NCBI GenBank assembly: GCA_023435305.1
Contig: JAEYRV010000015.1
Location: 1 to 59,805, forward strand
DNA: 59,805 nucleotides
Direction of reading: 5' to 3'
Source of the DNA: Bacillota bacterium
GTDB lineage: Bacteria > Bacillota > Clostridia > Acetivibrionales > DTU013
The translations under genes were made by a program, and so were the position numbers. The notes beneath the pieces are model-generated. The model did no database searches, was not told where the DNA came from, and saw only the letters and a program-made list of their open reading frames with translations. Shown piece after piece: positions 17,208 to 27,700 of this stretch (within the stretch, counting starts at the first letter, position 1; each line of letters begins with the position of its first letter).

Positions 17208-17843
17208 ATGGTATATATTTCGTCCCTGTTCGAGGGATTCTGGCTCAACGTCGAGCTGTTCATCCTGACGCTGCTGATGTCACTGCCGTTGGGGCTGATC
17301 ATAACCTTTGGTTCCATGTCAAAATTCAAGCCGCTCAAATGGCTGGTCAAGACCTTCGTGTGGGTCATCCGCGGAACTCCGCTGATGCTGCAGCTTTTTG
17401 TCGTATTATACGCGCCTGGGCTTTTGTTCGGTGTGCCGATGAAATCCAGGATGGCCGCCGCCCTCATCGCTTTTGTCGTCAACTATGCCGCATATTTCTC
17501 AGAGATATACAGAGGCGGTATAGAAAGCATATCCAAGGGACAGTATGAAGCCGGCGCAGTCCTTGGAATGACCAAGTCACAGGTGTTCTTCAAGGTTGTT
17601 CTGATGCAGGTCGTCAAAAGAATCGTGCCTCCCATGAGCAACGAAATAATAACGCTCACAAAGGATACTGCGCTTGCGAGAGTTATTGGCCTTGCCGAGA
17701 TCATTATGGCTGCAGAACGCTTTACCAAGCAGGGCCTCATATGGCCGCTGTTCTCCACCGGTTTGTTTTTCCTGCTGTTCAATGGTATACTGACACTGCT
17801 GTTAGGCTGGCTGGAACGCAAGCTGGATTATTTCAAAGTGTAG
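17208..17843 (+). CDS. Polar amino-acid ABC transporter permease
   Basis: 211-residue permease of the His/Glu/Gln/Arg/opine family. Three to five membrane segments are visible, with the family motif RGTPLMLQLFV and the ATPase-contacting EAA loop EAGAVLGMTKSQVFFKVVLMQ. I chose ATG 17208 because GGGAGG precedes it; the earlier in-frame ATG at 17154 lies within the upstream stem-loop. It sits between the binding protein and ATPase genes and completes the importer. Confidence 0.92.
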   Translation: MVYISSLFEGFWLNVELFILTLLMSLPLGLIITFGSMSKFKPLKWLVKTFVWVIRGTPLMLQLFVVLYAPGLLFGVPMKSRMAAALIAFVVNYAAYFSEIYRGGIESISKGQYEAGAVLGMTKSQVFFKVVLMQVVKRIVPPMSNEIITLTKDTALARVIGLAEIIMAAERFTKQGLIWPLFSTGLFFLLFNGILTLLLGWLERKLDYFKV

Positions 17844-17855
17844 GGGGGCTGGAGG

Positions 17856-18650
17856 ATGCCGATACTCGAAGTCAGAAATATAAATAAAAGCTTTGGAAAT
17901 CTTGAAGTCATCAAGGATATAAGCTTCAGCCTTGAAAAGGGTGAGACGCTTTCGATAATAGGCTCTTCAGGAAGCGGAAAGACAACGCTGCTGCGCTGTC
18001 TGAATTTTTTGGAGATACCCGACGCAGGTACCATCACAGTAAAAGGTGAGATGATCTTTGACGCTGCCAATCCGGAATCCAGGGATGAGAAAGGACTCCG
18101 GGACAAGCGCCTGCATTTCGGACTGGTTTTTCAGTCCTTCAACCTTTTCCCACAGTATACGACTCTGCAGAATGTCACACTGGCAGGAATGCTGCTTGCC
18201 AAGGAGAGGCCTGACTACAAGACTGAAAAAAACAGAATAAATGAAGAAATAACGAAAAATGCCAAGGCGATCCTGGAAAGTGTAGGTCTGTCAAACAAGC
18301 TTGACTATTATCCGCACCAGCTCTCCGGCGGTCAGCAGCAGCGTGTGGCTATCGCGCGCGCTCTTGCCCTGAATCCGGACATACTCTGCTTTGATGAACC
18401 GACCTCAGCTCTTGACCCTGAGCTTACGGGTGAAGTACTGCGGGTCATTAGGGAGCTTGCCGAGAGGAAGACCACGATGGTGATCGTTACCCACGAGATG
18501 TCTTTTGCAAGGCAGGTATCGGACAACGTGCTGTTCATGGATGAAGGAGTGGTGGTTGAATACGGCTCCCCTGAACAGGTCATAGGTAATCCAAAGGAAG
18601 ATCGCACAAAGCAGTTCCTGGAGCGTTACTTCGAGAACGATAATAATTAA
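17856..18650 (+). CDS. Polar amino-acid ABC transporter ATP-binding protein
   Basis: 264-residue GlnQ/TcyC-like ATPase. Walker A is GSSGSGKTT, the signature is LSGGQQQRVAIARAL, Walker B is ILCFDEPTSALDPE, and the switch histidine is in VIVTHEMSFAR. GGAGG precedes the ATG, 12 nt after the permease gene. It energises import by the adjacent binding protein and permease. Confidence 0.95.
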   Translation: MPILEVRNINKSFGNLEVIKDISFSLEKGETLSIIGSSGSGKTTLLRCLNFLEIPDAGTITVKGEMIFDAANPESRDEKGLRDKRLHFGLVFQSFNLFPQYTTLQNVTLAGMLLAKERPDYKTEKNRINEEITKNAKAILESVGLSNKLDYYPHQLSGGQQQRVAIARALALNPDILCFDEPTSALDPELTGEVLRVIRELAERKTTMVIVTHEMSFARQVSDNVLFMDEGVVVEYGSPEQVIGNPKEDRTKQFLERYFENDNN

Positions 18651-18661
18651 TTGAGAAACAA

Positions 18662-18706
18662 AAAGGACTGAATCCGGTATCGTACCGAATCAGTCCTTTA
18701 TTTTTT
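18662..18706. terminator. Bidirectional intrinsic terminator
   Basis: Arms 18662-18679 and 18683-18699 form a long, nearly perfect hairpin with a 3-nt loop; a T-rich tract follows (18698-18706) and an A-run precedes it. It separates the plus-strand importer operon from the convergent minus-strand aminotransferase gene and can serve both. Confidence 0.88.
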
Positions 18707-18736
18707 GTTCTACAATATCAGTATAATAAAGCAGCT

Positions 18737-19969
18737 CTAATTCATTTTCTCGGCTGCGGCGATTTTCACAGCCAGAGGGAAGAGCTCCATGACTAGTTTG
18801 AGCTCTGATAATGGCGGCAGTGTCGGTGCTATGCGTATAGTGCTGTCCTTTGGATCAATGCTGCCGGGGTAGGGTGAACCGGCTGGAGTCAGAGTCACAC
18901 CTGCCTCATGACATAGCTCCACTATGCGTCTGGCGCAGCCGTCAGGGGCGTAATAGCATATGAAATACCCGCCTTTTGGACGGCTCCAGCTTCCGATGCC
19001 GGAGAGCTCATTTTCAAGTACTTCAAGTACATACTCAAACTTTGGGCGAATGATTTCCGCATGCTTTGCCATATGTGCTTCAACCGCTGACTTGTTGGGC
19101 ATAAAGCGAACATGGCGAAGCTGATTCAGCTTGTCATAACAGACCAGCTGATATGTAAGCAGAGCGGAATGCCGGGCTATATTGGCAGGGCTGGCTCCAA
19201 GGGCAGATATGCCGCCGCCGGCAAAGGTGATCTTCGATGTCGAGGTGAACATGAGGACCCTGTCTGCGTTACCATAGGCAACACAAGCTTCATATATGTT
19301 TTTCAGGCTGTCCCGGTCATTTTCATAAAGATGATGGACGCAGTATGCATTGTCCCATATGATCCGAAAATCAGGAGCCGCTGTTTTCATTGCCGCCAGG
19401 CGGTCCACGGTTTCGTCACTATAGGTGATGCCGGATGGATTGCTATACATGGGGTTGCATATAAAGCCTTTTACTTCCGGATCCAGAGCAAGCCGTTCTA
19501 CTTCGTCCATATCGGGACCATACGCACCAAGCTGAACGGGCAGCATCTGTATGCCAAGGGTTTCACACATATGGAAATGCCAATCATATCCGGGTACCGG
19601 ACATATGAATTTCACCCGCGGAAGTCTTGCCCATGGTGTATCCCCCTCCATGGGGCCGCATATCAGAGCGCGTGTAAGTGTATCGTGTATCAGGTTTATA
19701 CTAGAATTGCCGCCGACTATGACCTGGCCTGCCGGAATACCCAGAAGTTCGCCAAATATGCGCTTTGCCTCCGGTATTCCAGTGGTGTCTCCGTAGTTTC
19801 GAACGTCGACACCGTCCTCGCTGGTGAAGTTATAGTCGGGCTGAAGCATCGGTATCGAAAGATCCAATTGCGCTTTTTCCGGTTTTCCCCGGGACATGTC
19901 CAGCTTAAGGCCACGTCTCTTGAACTCATCATATTTCTGCCAGAGTCCGTCCAGTTTGTCTGATCCCAT
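18737..19969 (-). CDS. Type Ic aspartate aminotransferase (PLP-dependent)
   Basis: 410-residue fold-type I aminotransferase resembling the Asp_aminotransf family (subgroup Ic). Supporting motifs are the N-terminal LDMSRGKPEKAQLDLS, GDTTGIPEAKRIFGELLG, GGNSSINLIHDTL, the Asp/Tyr pair IIWDNAYCVHH for PLP binding, and the Schiff-base lysine in TSTSKITFAGGG. The C-terminal substrate arginine is in STIRIAPTLPP. It would interconvert aspartate and oxaloacetate with 2-oxoglutarate/glutamate. It lies 84 nt downstream of the larA-like gene on the same strand, probably co-transcribed. Confidence 0.88.
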   Translation of the reverse strand: MGSDKLDGLWQKYDEFKRRGLKLDMSRGKPEKAQLDLSIPMLQPDYNFTSEDGVDVRNYGDTTGIPEAKRIFGELLGIPAGQVIVGGNSSINLIHDTLTRALICGPMEGDTPWARLPRVKFICPVPGYDWHFHMCETLGIQMLPVQLGAYGPDMDEVERLALDPEVKGFICNPMYSNPSGITYSDETVDRLAAMKTAAPDFRIIWDNAYCVHHLYENDRDSLKNIYEACVAYGNADRVLMFTSTSKITFAGGGISALGASPANIARHSALLTYQLVCYDKLNQLRHVRFMPNKSAVEAHMAKHAEIIRPKFEYVLEVLENELSGIGSWSRPKGGYFICYYAPDGCARRIVELCHEAGVTLTPAGSPYPGSIDPKDSTIRIAPTLPPLSELKLVMELFPLAVKIAAAEKMN

Positions 19970-20053
19970 GTTTATCTCTTTCCCTGCCCGCGTTATTTTT
20001 CACTATGTCTTTATTTCCTGGCTGATGATTAACATAATGCCAGAATCGGCACT

Positions 20054-21355
20054 TTATTTTATCTGCTTTAACCTTGGGAGAGTTACCGAACCATTGGGCA
20101 TCAGCAAAACATCTCCTTCAAGCTTGCACCCGCTCAGCTTCGATGCAAATTCCAGTGCTTCATCAAGAGTGTGCACGATATGCATTCTGGTTTTCGCGAA
20201 GTTAGCTGCTTCAAGGTCAGTTACATATATAAAGGTAAATTTCTCTGCTGTGTCAGCATAAAGATATCCGGTATGGGCTCCAATAGAATAGCGCTCCATC
20301 AATGCCTTCTCCCTGTCGTGCATATTGTCATAGCCTGTGATCTGTTTTTCCGTTTCAGGGGAGCCGAAGCCTTCCCGGCTTTCGGAGAGCATTATCATAA
20401 CTCCTCCGGGCTGTGTGCACTCCAGCATGTGGCACAATGTTTTCATTGGCTGGTATACGTTCATATCCTTCGGGTACCCGCCTGCCGACGCAATCACCAC
20501 AGGATAAAGGCGGTCTATATCGACACTGTTCATCTCATCAACCAGCCTGCACGCTGCGGCGTGAGCTTTTACCATGTCACCTGCAAAGGCCTTGAGAGTC
20601 TTGTAGTTATCATCCACCACTACATTTATTATGAAACAGGGATCAAGCATCAGAGCGCCTTCCAGCATATCCAGCTGAAGAGGATTTTCTTCCAGACAGC
20701 CGCTTCTTACGAGAGAATTGCTGCCGCTGCCGAGACCGATGTTAAGAGAGAGGGAGTGGTTTGCCTGCACAGTGTCCCTTGACGCGATGCCTGGTATCAC
20801 ACTTTTGCGGCCTCCGCTGAAGCCGGCCAGAAAATGGTGCAGCACCGCGCCGATAAGTATGACCCGGTCGCTGTTGACAGCGATAGAATTGAGTTTGACA
20901 GGTGTTCCCCTGCTTGTCGTTCCCATATATGTAAGGTTGCTTTCATCCGTGCAGTTGTGGTCCACTACCTTTATACGATCATAAATATTATCTCCGACAA
21001 GCTTGCGCAGCTCTGCATCAGTTTGCTCACGGTGTGTCCCACGGGCGCTTATGATAATAATATCCTCATCCTTGATACCCGCTGTGCCCAGTCTGGCCAG
21101 AAGGGCGCCGAGTATCATGCCGGGATTCTGCCAGCTGCGGGTACTGTCGCTTATTACGATGCATACCTTTTCTCCCGGCTTTACGATATTCTCGATCCTG
21201 CCTGTGCCTATAGGATTGTCCAACGCTTCTTCAATCAACTCGCGAGGTGTTCCAGTGGGCAATTTGACAGGGTTTGGCTCCAATACCAGTTTGATCTGCC
21301 CGTTCGGCAGATTGACCTTGAATTCCCGGTCGCCATACTTGAGATAATAGGACAT
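20054..21355 (-). CDS. larA: LarA-family nickel-pincer racemase
   Basis: 433-residue member of the lactate racemase family. Key motifs seen are the nucleotide/substrate motif SDSTRSWQNP, the His of SARGTHREQT, and HHFLAGFSGGRKSVIPGIA containing the lysine that holds the nickel-pincer cofactor, with the nickel-ligand histidine in ANHS. The catalytic set therefore looks intact. LarA homologues include racemases for lactate, malate and other 2-hydroxy acids, so the substrate is uncertain. No larB, larC or larE genes are in the window, so cofactor synthesis must be encoded elsewhere. Start ATG 21355 is chosen, with AAGGAG upstream; a longer upstream extension lacks family sequence. Confidence 0.85.
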   Translation of the reverse strand: MSYYLKYGDREFKVNLPNGQIKLVLEPNPVKLPTGTPRELIEEALDNPIGTGRIENIVKPGEKVCIVISDSTRSWQNPGMILGALLARLGTAGIKDEDIIIISARGTHREQTDAELRKLVGDNIYDRIKVVDHNCTDESNLTYMGTTSRGTPVKLNSIAVNSDRVILIGAVLHHFLAGFSGGRKSVIPGIASRDTVQANHSLSLNIGLGSGSNSLVRSGCLEENPLQLDMLEGALMLDPCFIINVVVDDNYKTLKAFAGDMVKAHAAACRLVDEMNSVDIDRLYPVVIASAGGYPKDMNVYQPMKTLCHMLECTQPGGVMIMLSESREGFGSPETEKQITGYDNMHDREKALMERYSIGAHTGYLYADTAEKFTFIYVTDLEAANFAKTRMHIVHTLDEALEFASKLSGCKLEGDVLLMPNGSVTLPRLKQIK

Positions 21356-21779
21356 TATTTCGGGTCTCCTTTTATGTAATGCCGCAAATGGCCGGATCAC
21401 TGAGGATCGCCCAGGAGCAAAGCTGCAGCGCATTCTTGATTTGTTTTGACAATAATATATCACAGCAGCAGGGTTCGCGCAAACAATTAGCTCTATGTCG
21501 ACACATTAATCAGTTTCTACTGCAAATTATGATATTTTTATTAACTTATGAGGCTACTGTTATTAGAAAAATGACAATAGCACTATTGACAGTGACTTTT
21601 GCACAAAAAACAGTGACTTATAGTAATTGAAAGTATTTCCCAGTAGAAGGTACAATTAACATACTGATATATATGCGAATAAGTATCTGTTTTTTTGGTG
21701 AAAAGATATGCTCCCCTAAACAGAGGAGGACAAAAAGTCAATATTCAAGAGAATGAAATATACGGAAGGAAACATAATT
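21356..21779. promoter_or_regulatory. Divergent regulatory region between larA and the giant surface protein
   Basis: On the plus strand TTGAAA (21627-21632), 18 nt and TACAAT (21651-21656) form a plausible promoter for the surface-protein gene. Just upstream lie a palindrome CAATAG-CA-CTATTG (21575-21588) and a direct repeat ACAGTGACTT at 21589-21598 and 21610-21619, spaced 21 bp (two helical turns). The second copy ends 7 bp before the -35 box, as expected for an activator site. Nothing resembling a gene is seen here. Confidence 0.5.
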
Positions 21780-24700
21780 ATGAAAACTGTATGTCCTTAT
21801 CTTAAAAAACCTATTACTGCCCTGCTGACAGTAATTTACCTGCTCAGCGGTCTGCTGACAATCCAGGTATCAGCCGAGGATACAGAAGGTAAAACGGTTA
21901 TCACGCAGCATGGAGTTACCTGGACTTTTGACAAGAATTACGAATATGGCTGTTATGCCAATGGAGATTATTGGGTCAAGACGGATGATACCACTGGAAC
22001 TGCTGTAATCGAAAGTATATCACCTGATATTATTGTTGGTCTAAATACCGACGGCTCTATGTTGATCCGTAATGGATGGGAGGTCAATCCCCGTTATGCA
22101 GGAGGACAAGCCTTGGATGACCGCGTTGGAAACGCAGATGGGAGTTTGATAAAGGAGCTTCCCTATGAAGCCGCCGGCGGGCAGTCACTTGTAAAGGTCA
22201 TCAGCGCGGAAGGTGCCAACAGCTATGGGAGGGGATCTTTACAAACATCTGTAGTCCTGACGATCGTTGATGAAATACCTGCTGGCAATGGGAGTACTGT
22301 ATTCAGACCGCCATATGTCGGTGACAATAAAAAAGCTTTTTCAGTGAATGATATAAAGTGGGACAAGCTGCCCTCATATAGTTCTCCCGTGGGTAAAGAT
22401 ATCCCGTCGCTTGAATGGATAGTAGACCGCTATGGACAGGTACGCCTGGATCATAAACCGGGCATGATGGCTATAGCATTGCATTCAAAGGATAGCTACG
22501 ACGATGACTACGGCGCAGCAGTTGGAAGAGACAATGCCGTGGCATGTTTACGGCTGATGCTGGGGGATTCCCACGAAGAGAAGAAGCAGGCGATGATTAA
22601 TTATCTCCAGTACGGGATAGACCTGTACCAAATGCTGCTCGACGGTGCGGACTGGCCCAACCACGGAGGCGGACACCAACCAGGAAGGCCTCTGCCGCTG
22701 GCTTTTACCGCTGTTATGTTTGATGATGCTGAAATGATGCAAAAAGTTAGTGAGAGCTATCAGATATTCCATGAATACAGAAACCTGTACTTCAGTCCCC
22801 AGGCGAATTATGACAATGGTCAGGTGCTATGGGGAAGCTGGGATATGGATACAACTACAAAAAAATATTGGGAGATATTGCTCACACATGGCGGCAACAG
22901 GAGTGTTCCCGATCCCTATGGCTATATTGACGGAGGATATGAGGCGCCTGCATCATATCAGTTCCTTGTGGCAAAGCCATGGAAGGGTACAGTACTGGCA
23001 GCGCATCTTATGCCGTCGTTAAGGCCTGTTCTGAATAATGAGGATTTATTTGAATATGTTGAACGATGGGTAAATATCGGTACATGGACGCAGCCTGATT
23101 TTGCCGCACCTGCTGATGGTATCGTTTCCGGAGGCCCGAAGGACGGGCAGACCTGCACAATGACAGGTGACCCCGGTGAGGGTGGTACACTGAAGCTGAG
23201 CATGGATAACTATGGCATTACCTTCGGTGATAACAAGGCTGACCCGGGCAGCTTCATTCCTGACACAAATCCCGCCGATGGCATGGGTCGCTTGCCCGAT
23301 GGTCATAACATAAGTGCGGATACGGGATATTACGGCCACAAATTTATCGACATAATGTGGAACAATTACCGCAGCAGCGTATTATCTATCAGCAGGCAGC
23401 CACGTTCAAAAAAAATACCCATGGGCAAGGATGCTGTATTTTCTGTAGAAGCAAGCGGCGATCCTGAATATCAATGGCAATTCAATGGAACAAACCTTCC
23501 GGGTGAAACTTCTTCCGAGCTGGTAATCAGAAATGTAAGCAAAGTAAAAGAAGGTAATTACTCGGTAGTTTTATCAAATGTAAATGGTACTGTTGCAAGC
23601 GAAACTGCCGTACTGGAAGTCATCGATCATATACCTTCAGTGCAAAACCCTTCTGTTTCGACCGATAATGATAAACTTAGCCTTAGTTGGGAGAAACCTG
23701 CTCAAGACGGTACATGGGACAATATCATCATTGTACGCAAACAGGGCAGTGTACCGGAAGACCCATATGACGGGCTGATGGTATATAACGGAACGGGTAA
23801 TGTGTATGAAGACAGCTTGACTGGCGAAGATAACTACTACAGCATCTACACCCGTAAGGCATTTGCCACAAATATAGTCTACTCTGATCCAATTACTATA
23901 AAAGGTACAGCTCTGGAACCGAAACAATTGGTACCGGCGTTCAGGGTCGAACCCGGCCTTGCAGTTGAGGTTGGCGAGGATGTTTATTTCAATGCCGAAG
24001 GCACTTCGTACACAAATGCCGAACTATTGAAGCTTGCAAGATATGAATGGGATTTTGGTGACGGCTACGTATTTCAATATGGGGCTCCTAAAGCGAGTGA
24101 CAGAAACAGCGGCATTGGTGTTCTTCACCACTTTATGAAGCCCGGTGTCTATGATGTGACGCTAAAGGTATCTGTATTTGAATATTCAGACGGTAATATC
24201 GTAGAGCCTGCTATTGAAGTAGAAAGCATAACAAGGAAGATAACAGTGACGGGGGAAGCTCCCATAGCGGGCTTTGAGTTATTGAGGGCTCCTTTCCACT
24301 CACGACTGGCACAGTTTATTACAGCAAAGATTCCCGGCAGCATTACTTCAAACAGCAGCAACAGGCTGGTGGTCACTTTATCCCGCGACGGTGGTACTCC
24401 TGTTGAAATATATAACAAGAGTTCCCTGAAGTCTGAGGAAAAGTTTCTGTTGGAGCAGAGGGATCTCCTTGCAGGCAATTACCGCTTGGTTTCAGAGCTG
24501 CGCGATGCCGGAGGCAGGTCATTAAGCCGCTGGGTCGAGAAGTTTGAAAAACCGTATGACGGTATACCCGAAACAGGAATAAATGAGTGGAATGCTATCT
24601 GTGTTGATGGCAAGCCCAAGTTCATCATTACACCCTACATGCTGGACTATAGCAGGTTTGGTGCGTGGGATGGAGCCTTGAATTCCACCTATACAATTGG

Positions 24701-27700
24701 CTATTACCCAAATTCACCGAACCAAACACCAGCAAACTGGCTTGAGTATTTGAGTAAGAGTCAGGAAAAAGGATGGATGTCCATAGGACCTGGCAGAGGC
24801 AGCTATACGAACCAGCTGCATAGGCACTATGCCCGGAATTACAGCATTGATGGAATGACACAGTTTGTTGACAGCGCTAAAGGCCATGACGCGATGCTTA
24901 TGTGGAATTGGTTTGATGAGCCGCAGCTGGGAGGGAGAGGCGCAAATCTGCCGCCGCCTGTCATGGGGGCCTGGAATTATGCAAGCCATTCAGCCGATCC
25001 GCAGCATCCGGTATTGCTCAATCTTTATGGATATAATTACTTGCCGTATAAAGGAAATAGCGGTGATGAGTACGACTATATAAACAGCAGGATGTATTCC
25101 GGCAAGCCATTCTTCTATGCAGATGTCCTTACACAGGATGTCTATGCCTTTGATTACCGGCATCATGCAACACTTAAGGATCCTGACCGTGGTGCTATTG
25201 ATCTGTGGGTCAATGCCATAGATAATTTCAGAAACCGCAATCTGGGGCTGGTGCCCTACGGGATATTCGCACAGATAGGTGATGTGCGGGATGACGAAGG
25301 GACCGGACCTGCTCCATCTGAAGATGAGATCCTTATGCAGGCATGGCTGGCTGTTGCACATGGAGCTAAAATGCTTAACTGGTTCAGTCATTTCGAATAT
25401 AGTACGTTTCAGTATAATGCTTCAAGAACGCTGGTGGCGCAGATGAATACCTATGAAGACATTATCCTTGGACCGGACAATATTGACCAGATCACTGATA
25501 ACAGCAATGAAAGAAATAACCGCATCGATACGCTGACACGTAAAAAAGGAAACGATACCTATCTGTTTGCTGTGCGGTTAACCGAACCAGAGCCGCTGGA
25601 ATATGAGGAACAGATCTTCGAACCGGATACTATAACCACAACCTTTACTGTACCCGGAATAAATAATGGGAGGGCCGAAGTCCTCGACAACGCCGGTAAG
25701 GTTATCGATACGATAAATGTAGTGGATGGGAAGTTCACAGATACGTTTGATAAATATGAGATATGTTTCTATAAGATATCGGACCGGACGCCTGCTCCCG
25801 GCCCGGGCACCGAACCGCAGCCCGAACCGGGTACGGATCCCGGAACCAATCCAAACCCTGAAACTAATCCAAACCCCGGTACGGTTGAGATGAGTGCTGA
25901 ATTTGTAAGCTGTACGGCGCCAGATACCGTGATAACCGATCAGGTATTTGAGGCGCAGATCGTAATGAAAAACAATGGTACTGTTGCCTGGGGACAAAAC
26001 TCAGATCAGATCAAAGTGACCCTTGTTTCCCAGGGGCCGGCCTTCAACACTACATGGGGCACGTACTTCATTATAATGGGACAGGGTAATACAGTCAGAC
26101 CGGGAGAAACATTCACATTCACCGCCCTGCTGCGGGCTCCGGGTACACCCGGCAGTTATGATTTTTCATGGAGATGCCTCAATGATATCCCTGGAGGAGG
26201 AGTTCCTGTTAACCGAAATGAGACGCAGTTTGGAGAAACTGCCTCCAAAAGGATCACTGTGACACAGAGGCAGGAAACGAAACCTGCGGATCCTCCACAT
26301 AGAAATGGGATACTGGATGCATCAGACCTTGAGTATGTAGGTTCATTCCAGACGAATAACGTTCAGGGGCAGGAGAACATTTATACAGAAAGCGGACTTA
26401 CGCTTAGAAATGTGAATGGTTCCAAACATCTGCTTCTTCGTACGGGAACATATAACTACAGACTGTATGAAATCGGAATACCGACACCTGTAAAGATAAC
26501 AGGAAATACAACGATACCGACCGCGCCATTAATAAATGACTGGGGTGAGCTGAGCTACGGACAGATCAACGGAGAAACAATTGGAGCCAATGCAGGCATG
26601 TGGTTTGATAACAGTTCGAATACACTCTATTGGTCACACTATAACTCTTACTATACCGGAGGGGCCGGCGGCTTTCCACAGCTGGCGGCCACAAGGCTGA
26701 ACAGCGACGGCACCAAAGCAAATGTGGGTTATTGGTATCTTCCTGACGGCCTGCAGAAATATAAGGGATATTGGGGTGGAGTGACAAAGCTGTCTTCAAG
26801 CTTTGCCAATACATATACCGGGGGCAGGGAACTTGCACTGGGCTTTGGCGGGTATTACAGCATTTGCGGGAGCGCAAGCAGGGGTCCGGCATTGGCCGCT
26901 GTCAAGCTCCCCAGTGGTTCAGGTACGAGGCTCGATATGAAAGAAATGATGTACTATCCCGATCCTATTGCTGCCCCAAGGGATGGGAATTACTTTTCGA
27001 ATATCTACTGGAGAACAATACCGGATAACCTTTGGGAAGGCGAATGGACCGGGGTTGACATTTGCCGGGCGGGCGTGTTCATTGACCTCCCGGAGAAGAA
27101 GGGATATCTGGCGTTCGCCAATCAGGGGATAGGACGGATCGGGTATGATTATGGCGGATACAATGCCGATGGCAGCTATCAGAACTGCTGGTATTTTTAC
27201 AACATCAATGATCTTGGAGCGGCGGCCAGCGGAACTAAAAGCCCAACCAGTATCGTCCCGACATCGTTCACTACGGTAGAGTATCCCTCAGAATCAGGAT
27301 CCACTTTTATAAGCGGGGCATGCTTCGATGAAGAGACCAGGATGCTGTATCTGTATGCAAAGATGTCTGCCGGTTATAATGGCAGGCCCGTCATACATGT
27401 ATATCATGTTAAAGAAGGTTATGAAGGCGAAAGCCCGGCACCGCCTGAGCAAAAACCGGAGCAGCCGTCAATACCGTCCACGCCGCCGGCACCGCCAACG
27501 CAGCAGCCGGGACAGCCGTTGGTACAGCTACCGGTGCAACAGCCGGAAAAGCCATTAGTGCAGCCAGAGACGCTTCCATCTGTGAAATCACCGGCATCTT
27601 TGTTTAAAGTGGTACGCCCTTATAAAGAGGCAAATTTTAAAGATGTTCCGGATGATTGGGGCAAAGAGAGTATTGAGCTATGCTTTATGACTGGGCTGAT

